A stretch of DNA of 64,000 nucleotides from Gerris lacustris. Its lineage: Eukaryota; Arthropoda; Insecta; Hemiptera; Gerridae. Where the stretch lies: positions 70,378,144-70,442,143 of the forward strand of contig OX578276.1 in NCBI GenBank assembly GCA_951217055.1, given 5' to 3'. The notes beneath the pieces are model-generated. The model ran no database searches. It had not been told where the DNA came from and saw nothing but the letters and a program-made list of their open reading frames with translations. The position numbers and the translations under genes are program-made. Below, piece after piece: positions 55,262 to 64,000 of this stretch (positions are counted from its first letter, which is position 1; the number at the start of each line of letters is the position of its first letter).

Positions 55262-55390
55262 TACGGTACGCAACTCGTGGGAAAACGGCATTTTGCATTG
55301 CTCGTGTGGTTTTACTACCCTCGCTGTTGCTCGGATGCAAACTCCACACTCGCATGCAAAATGCTACTTTCCGCACTCGACGCGTAATGT
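55262..55390. repeat. CpG-rich patch with an inverted repeat
   Basis: GCATTTTGCATTGCTCGTGTGG (55288-55309; given here as positions of the left arm) pairs with CCACACTCGCATGCAAAATGC (55344-55364) with two mismatches. Flanks ACGCAACTCGTGG and CCGCACTCGACGCG are also partly complementary. With the 54970 palindrome it may form one degraded fold-back element. Confidence 0.55.
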
Positions 55391-56216
55391 ACTATAAGTA
55401 TGTACTTTCAGCACACACAAAAGGTCCGTACTTAATTTAACAAATAGAACGAATTCATTAACCAGCAAAATCAGCCCAGCCGTTACAAAATGGTGGTAAT
55501 TTAAATGTTTTTTTTTTTTTTTTTGAACCATTTATTATAATGACTAATATGTATATCAACTAATTTAGAAAAGAAGTAAACTAGTTAGTTCTTAGATATA
55601 TTATATAAGTATATTCTATTTCTGAAAGCACGGTCTCAGATTATGATTTGAATAAAATAAAATAAATTAAATTAAAAATTAAAATAACTACTTAGTTAAT
55701 TTAAATTAGTTAAACTTTAAATTTGGAATCTTTTTGTATTTTAGACAAACTTTAATGATTTAAAATAACTTAATAATTTATTTATTAATATTTATATATT
55801 TTTTATTAAAGGCAGTTTTATATTTTTAAATATTATAAACCGGCACTCTCCGAAGCACAATGCAGTGATGTACTTGCATTTTATTTATATTTACTTATCA
55901 TTGTATTTATTTCTCTGATATATCAATAAATGTATTTTCTTCTTCTTTTATAATGACGAGCCTTTATATGTATTTCAGCGAATTTCGAAGAAAATTAAGA
56001 TAGTTTTAAAATTTTTGTAATGTGAATTTTTGAAAATTTTCTCCATGGAAATCCGTTTTAGACCATTCTGAATCGATTCCTAAAATTTAACACTTTTTAT
56101 GTATGTATGTACGATTTTATGTAAGGATGAGTTCGTAGGCCAGAATTTTTGGAGTTCATTGAGGGGTAAATTTTTGATAATTTAGGGTAAAAAATAACAT
56201 ACATATAAACGTGTTT
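55391..56216. other. AT-rich intergenic sequence
   Basis: No gene supported. A T run lies at 55510-55524. Confidence 0.5.
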
Positions 56217-56363
56217 TTCCATTTTACCTCCTCTTATATGAAAATATGATAAAAAAAAATACATAACAACAATTACTGTACTCTTAAAGAGCTTTCCAAC
56301 GCCATGCATCGTGAAGGGTAAATACTATTTTGACTTTTGTACCCCGTACCCCTGTGTACCAAT
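56217..56363 (-). repeat. Isolated Helitron unit fragment
   Basis: The complement reads CAGGGGTACGGGGTACAAAA, GATGCATGGCGTTGGAAAGC, TCTTTAAGAGTACAGTAATT and AGGAGGTAAAATGG, the conserved second half of the tandem units at 16706-17610. No Helitron ends next to it. Confidence 0.65.
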
Positions 56364-56506
56364 TTTTTTTTTTTCAACCATCCAAATTCTAAACCAAAAT
56401 TTTCCTATATTATTATAAGCCAATAATACGCAGCTTTCCTTGAAATTTTGCTCATTAAGTCATGGGGCATGACTGGACTTTTGCTAATCTACCAGTAAGT
56501 TAAAAA

Positions 56507-56590
56507 CTAGACGTTAGGGAGAGGAAATGGACGGACTCGAAGGTACCCGAGGATGCGACATGTAGTTCGGCTTCTTTCGAGTCCGTCCTA
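56507..56590. repeat. Repeat block with internal hairpin; inverted partner at 60192-60258
   Basis: AGACGTTAGGGAGAGGAAAT, GGACGGACTCGAAGGTACCC and GATGCGACATGTAGTTCGG match the complement of 60192-60258 with about six differences over 67 bp. Locally GGACGGACTCGAA and TTCGAGTCCGTCC make a 13-bp stem (about 56529-56588). Confidence 0.75.
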
Positions 56591-57179
56591 TCATCGCACC
56601 ATTCTGTCGTACTACTTCCTCTATAACTCTATACATTTACCAATACGATATATTTTTTTTATACTCTACCCCATTGTCTATTCGCAGTGACCAGTCCTTT
56701 CTGGTTTTATTATTATTGTGTTTATAAAAATGAGCTCATATTATTTTAATAATATTATGAAAATCCATTTTTTAACCTACGAATTGTCACATCTGAATTA
56801 AATATATTATGCAATAAATAACAGAAACTAGAAGAAGGTGTCTGGACATGGTTGTGACATAATAACTTTAAAAAAATAATACGAAAAAGTAAATGATTTT
56901 GAGTGCAGATCTAATATTTTATCAAATTGAATTTGGGTATGAAGAGCTTTTGACAAAACTTGAATTTTTTTGTTTCTTTTTAATTGTAAATTCTCTTCAT
57001 ACAAAGTACTTTGAGAGCATTGTGGGACCTCACGTAGAAACAATTTTTTTTCCAGTATTTCCTATTTTTTTCCAGATCTCTTAACATACTTGACATTATT
57101 TTCAGTTTCAAATAAGAAAACTCTTTAAGTTATTAAATGCTTTATTAAACTTTCAATACTATAAGATTGTAAGACTGAT
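56591..57179. other. AT-rich interval
   Basis: Short frames on both strands at 56828-57084 overlap each other and resemble nothing known. No gene supported. Confidence 0.45.
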
Positions 57180-57415
57180 CGTCGTTCAGATGTGTCGGAA
57201 GTAATAAGCCATTCGATGATTTGGAACAAGAGAAACAAGGTTTCTGTTTTATATGTCACTTGATGTGATTATATAGACTTCGTTTATCAATAATTTTTTT
57301 ATTGCAACGATGACATGTGAATTTATTTTGTTGAATCGCATGAACACGTCATGTGTTTTTGTAAATATGCCATTTCTGATAAAATTTTCTTACAACGTTT
57401 ACAGAGAATAGTCAT
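57180..57415 (-). pseudogene. C2H2 zinc-finger protein relic
   Basis: From ATG at 57415 the minus strand reads MTILCKRCKKILSEMAYLQK and HMTC, then a stop at 57325. One frame over it continues KFTCHRCNKKIIDKRSLYNH, IK, a stop, then HIKQKPCFSCSKSSNGLLLP and THLND. Three CxxC units are visible; the second has its first zinc-binding histidine at the expected spacing and an H after the in-frame stop, and the third has lost spacing. Tandem C2H2 fingers of this short-linker type are abundant in insect DNA-binding protein families. One frameshift and two stops make it a pseudogene. Confidence 0.7.
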
Positions 57416-58308
57416 TTTGCGTGTCAAAAATAATTATTAAAAACCAAAATGAACTACAAACAAAAAAATAAATTATACGTATAATAGATTTATAATTGTA
57501 GAAAAACTTATCTTTTTTAATTATGTATTTACATATGTATATACAGTGTGTCCCCGGATCGACGCATGAATGGGTGAAAAAGACGAAAATTTTTTGAATT
57601 AAAATTTCATCTTCTGGGGTTCAGCCCTGCTTGGATAGAAACTAATTTATGTCATAATTTAAGTTTCAAAAAATCAAGTGTTCTTGGAAATCTACAAAAA
57701 AGTTATTTTCCCCACTAGTAAAGTGCTTCTTCTCTAGGAGATACGACAAAATGTTATTAGAAAAAGTTGTTCAGAAAAAGAAACTGAGTAAGAATACAAC
57801 ATTTGAAAACGCTCCGCCTACTTTGATATATTGCATTATTTACCACTTCATATTATGCTTATTGTGCTGATAAAAAAAGTAAAAAAATAATAATTTAAGT
57901 GGTGTTTTCTGTGCTATAAAATAGGTTTCAAATTGCGAAAATACCACTATGCATATTATTATGTAAGTACAAAATTTAATTTAATTGTGAATTATTTGTG
58001 TTTTGTTAATGTTATCATTCTTATTTCTTATAATAAATATTTAATTTTCATAAGAGACGAATGAAAGTAAACTAAAACTTTTTGCAACTTGCATAATTTA
58101 TCAATTTTGTAAGAACTTTTCCTCACGAAATTTTTTAATGTCTTCAACAATTAAAAAAAATGGTAAATAATGCAATATATCAAAGTAGGCGGAGCATTTT
58201 TAAATTTTGTATTCTTGCTCAGTTTTTCTTTCTGAACAACTTTTTCTAATAACATTTTGTCGTATCTCCTAGAGAAGAAGCACTTTACTAGTGGGAAAAA
58301 TAACTTTT

Positions 58309-59034
58309 TCCATGGTAGGCTGTGAAATAGTAACTTTAGAGCCTAAAAGACATAGCTAAAATCCATTTTTTCATTACGTGGACTTAAAAAATCTTTTCAT
58401 TACTCCTAGCTGTAAAGAAAAAATCTTTTACGTCCTAGGAACTAAAAGATTTTTTATGTCCGGCGGGTAGTTGTCAAAACTTCCGTTGTTATTGCTTTTA
58501 TATTTTTTTTTATCTTGGTTTTTTTTTACTTAAATCTCGTAACCTCTCACCTGATTGGCAGGTTTTTAATTTTTGTTACTTTTTTAGGCGTAATTATAGT
58601 ATGTTTGTTATGTAATAGAGTGCCTCACTTGTGGCTTCAGCTGTTGAGGACTCTTAAAATATGTTTAATAAATAAATAAATAAGTACCGCTGCAGTCTTT
58701 GTAGAAATGCTTCTAGTACGATTAAAATCCGCTAGATGTCAATGCGTTTTATTTATCTTTTCTTATAGTGTAACCTCTTTTTAAGGTTTCTTTTTTTAAG
58801 TCTTAAGTATGTACTAATATTTCTTATTATTATATATTGATTAGTGATTAATATTTAATGTTTTTTCATTGTCTGCTACCACGGAAAAAATAGCATATGC
58901 TACGCGACTGTGAAGTGTTTTTTCTTTATCTTGGCAATATTTACTGTCTCGCTTCGCTCGACAGTAAATGTAATTGCCGCGGTAAAGAAAAAACTCACTT
59001 CACAGCCTAGTAACATAATATACCTACTATTTAT
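58309..59034. mobile_element. MITE-like element, copy 2, inserted in the fold-back's right arm
   Basis: Same sequence as 4493-5007 (TAGGCTGTGAAATAGTAACT ... CTCACTTCACAGCCTAG), at about 97% identity outside the insertion. It interrupts the arm between AAATAACTTTTT and GTAAATATCCAAGA, which are contiguous in the left arm. Confidence 0.85.
58488..58681 (+). mobile_element. 194-bp retroposon-like insertion with AATAAATAAATAA tail
   Basis: Absent from the sister MITE at 4.67 kb, where CTTCCGTTAGTAGTGCTGCAG is continuous. The insert has T-rich 5' sequence, a GGCTTCAGCTGTTGAGGACT block and ends TAATAAATAAATAAATAA, the tail form of a 5'-truncated LINE or SINE. Clear target duplication not resolved. 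Confidence 0.65.
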
Positions 59035-59307
59035 GTAAATATCCAAGACATAATTGATTTTTCGAAACTTAAATTATGACATAAATTAGTTTCTATCCAA
59101 GCAGGGCTGAACCCCAGAAGATGAAATTTTAATTCTAAAACTTCTAGTCTTTTTCACATATTCATGCGTCGATCCGGGGCACACTGTATATGTATAATAT
59201 TATATATATTTATAGATTAGTAAGTTAAACTAAATAAAACAAAAATTTAAAGAGGGTTCAAAACTATAAATGAAACGAAAAGTAAGAATAAGAACCCAGC
59301 ACAAACA

Positions 59308-59884
59308 AAAATAGACTGTCAATTGGTGTGGCACATAGCTTCCTCTCATCTTTACGCACTTTATTGATTTTATACTTTTACAGGCCATTATTGTCTAATT
59401 TGTTTAATTGTTTTCCTTGTTTTTTAATCTGTCAAAATTGTTCTGATTTTTTACATAAATTAAAGTATCAATTTAGCAAAAGTTAAAGAGAGCAGACGGT
59501 TCAAATGAATGTAGGGCTATCTGCACGCTACTTTCGATAAACTATAAAAGTTTCATACCAAATAAGATCAGTACTTTCGAAGCTATAGGTGTAAATAAAT
59601 GTATGTTTGTGCACATGTGGAAAAGAAACAAATGAACGCAGAAAGTTGAAACTTATATGAGATCAACAATGGGCTAATCATGATTCATGATTTACCATCC
59701 AAATTTCATTAAAATCGGAGGTGTAGCTTTTAAGATATGGTGGTTCGCAAAAATTGAACGATTGACCGACAGACCGACAGACAGACACGGAACCAAAAAT
59801 TTTCCCTGATATCTGAAACGGATTTCTGTCTTGGACTTTTTTAAATCGGAGACCTAAAATATTTTCGTAAGGTCGGAAGCAATA
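59308..59884 (-). repeat. Dispersed ~550-bp repeat family, nearly full-length copy
   Basis: From AAATAGACTGTCAATTGGTG and TGGCACATAGCTTCCTCTC to GTAAGGTCGGAAGCAATACC. It contains GACCGACAGACCGACAGACA. About 35 bp near the GCTTCCGTTACC end is deleted. Confidence 0.78.
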
Positions 59885-60191
59885 CCATACAAAAATATTA
59901 AGTTTAAATCAATCAACACCAAGAATCAAGCAGAGAGTTCAAATAAGTATTCCGGGTAACAATTATAATGAGAAAGCCAAGGGAAAATAAAGAACGAGGG
60001 AGGAAAAACAGAGTGTGACAGAGATAATGAAGGCTTAGAGACGTGCTCTACTCGGAGATCAAAACTAGTTTGATTTTTAATGGTTAGTGTAGGTATGTAG
60101 TAGGTATGTAGTTTGAATTAAGGTTTATAAGTGTAGTAGAAGAGAAGAGCGCTGGCCTATAGGGCTAGAGTGGGGGAGACCCGAAGCGAAT

Positions 60192-60258
60192 GTTGCCGAA
60201 CTACATGCCGCGTCCTCGGTTACCTTCGAGTCCGTCCATTTCCTCTCCTTAACGTCTA
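60192..60258. repeat. Inverted partner of 56507-56573
   Basis: GCCGAACTACATGCCGCGTC, CTCGGTTACCTTCGAGTCC and GTCCATTTCCTCTCCTTAAC are the complement of the block at 56.5 kb. The pair encloses 3.6 kb containing the zinc-finger relic, the nested fold-back and a dispersed repeat. Confidence 0.72.
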
Positions 60259-61847
60259 GTAAATTAAAAACCCTATTATGAACAAAAACTCCTTTCAGTT
60301 TAATTAATTTTAAGTTCAACTAAACCCCTTTTTGATGCATTTAACTAAAAATAATCACACGAGATCTTTCAAGACGCGCTCCCTTATAGTTTGGTTATTT
60401 TCTTCATGGGCACTAACTCCAATAATGAGCTTTCAAAACATACTCGTAGTTCAGAAGCTAGTAAAAAAATTATTAACCGTATAAAAGCTTATCACTAAGT
60501 TAAAAATTTATAGCCTTATTGATTCAATTTAATTTTAACCTCTGTGATCTATAAGCCTTACCGAAATCACTAATATCCCTTTTATATGTTGACTCTAATC
60601 CTTCACATTGTCAACATTTCCTCCAAAATTAATCTATGTTGCTATTACAATAAATCCCCGGAATAATTAATCAATAACCCTGACTTCAATCATGTCAATC
60701 CCTTGTTTTGTGTAATTTCGTTCTTTCCGAATAAATGAAGAAAAAAAAACTTATAGATTTTACTCTTTTATAAATAAAACGTGTGTCCGTGTTAAATTTC
60801 ATACGAAAATCCATCTCTATCCCCATTACCACTAATTCCACGAATTAATTATTAATTCCCATGTCTTCTTTTGCAACTTCTTCTTCCTTCGTCACTTATA
60901 AATAATGTTTTACCTTTCATTGTTAAGTTTATTAAAGAATGAAAATAAAAGTAATAAATTTATCACCAAGTTAATAAAACACGCAACTACCTTTTTACAA
61001 AAATAATTCTGTATCACCATAAAACATTTATATATAAATATATATTTCTTTTTTTTATTCCCACTTTTAGTTCTATCTTTAGAAAATGTTAATGTGATAA
61101 GGTTTAGCTACGGGAATCGTGTGAACAGTGCAATAGGGGTACTGCTTTGTGTGATACGAGGCTATTTACCTTGTAAAAGATCTTTCTCATAAGTAAACAA
61201 TGTATTCTTTTCCTGGGACCGCAATTGAAATTAAATTCTCAAAAAAAAGTAGTTGCGAAAAGAGAATGTTTAAGAATTTTTATTCCACCTTCTTTATTCG
61301 TTCTGATAGCTATTATGAAATATCGTTTGATTTTTTAAGCGATATATGTACATAATGCTAATAAAATATGTATATATAGTGTTCTTTATTGTGATATATA
61401 AATACTTAAGGATGTGATTCTACACGACAAATTTTTGCAATATGCGTTGTTATATTTTAAACATACTTCTGGAGCAATTTCCATAAATAGGGTTTTTAAG
61501 ATGGTCTGTTGTAACTTGAATAAAAATTATTAGCTACTAAAAACTAGTTTAGCTGTAGCATCGAGTTATACGTTGTTATAATCATTAAGTGTTGTAATTT
61601 ATGTGTAATTTTGATGAGGTTTATAAGTTTATTTCTTAGACAAATTTTTGTAAATACAAAAATGCTTACAACTTTAATGTTATAACTTAATTTGGAAAAC
61701 TAAATCAGAATATAACAGGTAGCCCAGGTTACATAAAAATATTTTATTATTAAAAAGTTATCATTCTTCCAAAAATGATTATTCAACTTATAAAAAAGTT
61801 AAATTATAAATAATAATTTACTTATGATACACCCTTATAATTATATG
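60259..61847. other. AT-rich intergenic sequence
   Basis: No gene or repeat recognised over about 1.6 kb. Confidence 0.5.
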
Positions 61848-62345
61848 AAGATAAGTAATTTGATGGCTGTAGAGGTGTAGAAAAAATGCGCAGATCACAT
61901 AAAAACATTATGAGGCGTTTCAACTTAATTTTAAAGTCATCTTCAGTCGTTACAAACTTTTTTTCAATTGAAATCCAGCTTGTAGTCGCTAACACAATTT
62001 AAAATACTGTTTCCATTGGAGAGAGTCAAAATTGGACTGTTACAGTCCCATTATTTATTTTTATTCGTTAATTTTAATAATTGTTATCTAAGTGTATTGA
62101 AGTTTAATGTTATATTGCTTGATCCGATTTAATTTTTAAATTGTAATGACTCCCAATTTTGACTCTCTCCAATGGAGACAGAATTTTAAATTGTTTTAGT
62201 GACTAAAGGCTGGATTTCAATTGAATAAAGTTTGTAACGACTGAAGATGACTTTATAATAAAGTTGAAACGTCTCGCAATGTTTTTGTGATCTGTGATCT
62301 ACGCATTTTTTCTACACCTCTACAGCCATCAAATTACTTATCTTC
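61848..62345. mobile_element. 498-bp fold-back element
   Basis: Left arm GAAGATAAGTAATTTGATGG, CTGTAGAGGTGTAGAAAAAA ... CATTGGAGAGAGTCAAAATT is inverted at 62154-62345 (AATTTTGACTCTCTCCAATG ... TCTACACCTCTACAGCCATC, ending CTTATCTTC). Arms about 190 bp, spacer about 110 bp. The right half carries CGACTGAAGATGACTTTAT and AAGTTGAAACGTCTC. No ORF. Confidence 0.83.
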
Positions 62346-63334
62346 TTATAAAAAAGGGTAAGGTTTGTAATTCTCCACTCGGCACTTATAATTGTATTTG
62401 CATGTTTTAATAATTGTAAATGATAATATAGTCATAATTAATTATAAAAAAAAAATATGTCATTTCATGTCTGAAGATGTCCCTCATGGGGTGAAATATA
62501 GCCATTCTGATAATTAGTCATGAACAGATAAAAATGTATTTAACTTAAAAAATTAGTGTGCGTTGAACAAAAAAAACATTTCATTTAACAAAATTAAGAT
62601 CTTAGCACATTACCATTTATCTTAAAAGAAAAAAAAAAATTAATAAACAAGGGCATAAATTATAGTATTTATTATAGATGGCTTAGATTGTCCAAAATAA
62701 TCTGAATCCTATAGCTTGAAAGTATAAAGTTAAGGTTTTTCCCTTTAGAAATAACGTCTCTGAAAATAACTCAATTTTTCCATTAGGCTCAGAGAAAACA
62801 CCATTTTCCCATTCTCGTACCTCAAGCAACCATCCAACCGACTTAAATTCAATTATAAGTAATTTTATCTGCGGTACACCGATCATTCATGAAACCTATC
62901 AATTTGTATCACCTTTAGATACCTATAATGTACTAAGAAAACTCTACCATTACATAACCTTCATTTTAATGAGAGGGTGAAAGGTTGTTGTCTTTTAAAA
63001 ATAAGTATTTCAAGACATCCGGTACTTCATTCATCTTTATTTTTCAAATGTTAATGTGGCCAAGAAAACTTTTCGTAAAAAATTGAATATTTTATCCTAT
63101 TTTTAGTAACATTTTGTAGCACATAAGAAATAATTGAGGTGCAATAAGTTAAAAAAAAATCATGATAATTTATTCTTTCCCATTATCAGTTCCTATTATA
63201 CTCTTCAAAGATATATTTGTATATTATCATACTATTATCAAAATTTGTAGGATCTGTTTTCACAAAAAAATTGAAGTCAATGTTAAAAACTTTATTTACT
63301 TCTCACAGAGTCTGATATTCTTAATTTTATTTTG
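62346..63334. other. AT-rich intergenic sequence with a 'ctgaagatg' retroelement-like motif
   Basis: GTCTGAAGATGTCCCTCATG then GGGTGAAATATAGCC at 62470-62505 resembles the 'CTGAAGATG...GTCGAAACG' block found in 3' UTRs of many LINE and Penelope-type retroelements. No coding sequence attached. Otherwise nothing supported. Confidence 0.4.
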
Positions 63335-63872
63335 TTTTCGAGCTTATCAAAGGTAGCAGGTTTATCATTCATCGTTTCTGCAGAACGAATTTCTTTTATA
63401 TCTCCAATTTCAAAAATTCCAGAACAAAAATTCGTGTCAGGCATGAGAGCAATTTTTCTCGTGTCGATCAGCCCGTCAACATGATTGCAAACCTCCATTC
63501 ATAAAAAATACTCCTACGATTTTAATGAAATATATATGGTGATTAGATGTGATTAAATCTAGTTAGCCCACTGTCGGTCCCACATTATTTTTTTTTTTCT
63601 CTTCCGCATGCGCACAAACGTTTATTTTAAAGTACTCATCGGATTTTATAAATATTTGAATGATTTGTCAACAAGTAACCAGATCATTCCATATTAAATT
63701 CAACCGCATTCGTAACTATAATATTATTAATTTAAGAAAAAAAAATATGGCAGATTTATTTAATAAAATGGGGCATATTAAATTATTAGATAATAATAGG
63801 TCGTAAAAGTAAATCATCATTAAAGCACGCATAGGACGCGAGGAAATATATGCTGCACTCATTAGCATCCAA
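63335..63872 (+). repeat. Dispersed ~550-bp repeat family, diverged full-length copy
   Basis: Starts TTTTCGAGCTTATCAAAGGT and ends GGAAATATATGCTGCACTC, with TTCTGCAGAACGAATTTCTT, CGCATGCGCACAAACG and CATAGGACGCGAGGAAAT in family order. The most diverged of the complete copies, hence probably the oldest. Confidence 0.7.
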
Positions 63873-64000
63873 TTTTTACACTTGGCCAATTAAGTAAATC
63901 TTGAAATTATTGATATTATATTGTCCATCGGATCTTCAGAATGTATATAGTTTAAATAATGGCTAGCCTAAGTAACAGAGAAGTTGGTGACTTGGTTAAA

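Larger units (their letters stand above)
57542..59188. mobile_element. Fold-back element with nested insertions (TACAGTGTGTCCCC ends)
   Basis: Left arm from TACAGTGTGTCCCCGGATCG at 57542 is matched inverted at the right (CGATCCGGGGCACACTGTA, ending 59188). Arms include CTTCTGGGGTTCAGCCCTGC / GCAGGGCTGAACCCCAGAAG and AGTAAAGTGCTTCTTCTC / GAGAAGAAGCACTTTACT, and CTCCGCCTACTTTGATATAT / its complement near 58178. Total arm length is about 300 bp. The right arm is split by the MITE at 58309-59034. TA at both outer edges. Ends resemble those of the 23119-24113 element. Confidence 0.85.

Noticed and set aside
56828..57084. Overlapping frames on both strands at 56.8-57.1 kb as a gene next to the zinc-finger relic
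   Set aside because: No splice signals or motifs connect them, and both are short and AT-rich.

Overview
The window is AT-rich, intron-era eukaryotic DNA dominated by transposable elements, almost certainly from an insect. The reasons are a jockey/I-type LINE with an RNase H domain, Helitron termini, several families of fold-back and short TIR elements, long (TA)n tracts, a C2H2 zinc-finger relic, and one short two-exon gene for a secreted cysteine-rich protein of the kind insects encode as fungal-protease-inhibitor-like peptides. The order of insect cannot be read from the sequence. Nothing bacterial (operons, ribosome binding sites, CRISPR) is present, and most open frames are chance or repeat translations.

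Layout. 1-3115: 3' part of a LINE ORF2 (+), cut by the window edge and broken by two frameshifts. About 3150-4355 (-): a decayed copy of an abundant arthropod multicopy protein family with 'DADTLIV' and 'VGEDIDIL' blocks and a Cys-rich tail. 4493-5007: a MITE whose second copy lies at 58.3-59.0 kb. 9056-9638: a near-perfect 583-bp hairpin. 12335-14155: a long-TIR element enclosing a second fragment of the 'GEDTDLLV' family. 15.5-18.1 kb: a dispersed repeat, a tandemly expanded Helitron, a 5S-rRNA-derived patch and a second Helitron 3' end. 18.2-19.0 kb: an unidentified decayed coding stretch. 23.1-24.1 kb: a fold-back element. 26.1-26.4 kb: a GC-rich open frame. 33.7-35.3 kb: a PIF/Harbinger-like element with TAA target duplications. 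35.35-35.72 kb: a fold-back. 35972-37066 (-): the only convincing host gene. 38.6-39.9 and 43.6-44.6 kb: repeats interrupted by smaller TIR elements. 48.4-49.55 kb: a GC-rich tandem and palindromic cluster embedded in (TA)n tracts, with a tRNA-like relic. 56.5-60.3 kb: zinc-finger relic plus a three-deep nest of insertions. 61.8-62.3 kb: another fold-back.

One dispersed repeat family of about 550 bp recurs at least a dozen times in both orientations. One end carries 'GTGTGGCACATAGC' and the other 'GCTTCCGTTACC'. Some copies carry a Pol III box-B-like 'GTTTCGATTCC', so it may be a tRNA-related SINE. Its interruptions give a relative order of insertion events.

The genes do not form a pathway. 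The secreted-peptide gene looks intact (signal peptide, 12 further cysteines, GTAAGT donor, in-phase acceptor). Everything else with coding character is transposon-encoded or decayed. I see no complete novel system. The best leads are the mobile context of the 'GEDTDLLV' family, the 48.5-49.3 kb palindromic array, the 5S-derived control region and the 9.1-9.6 kb hairpin.
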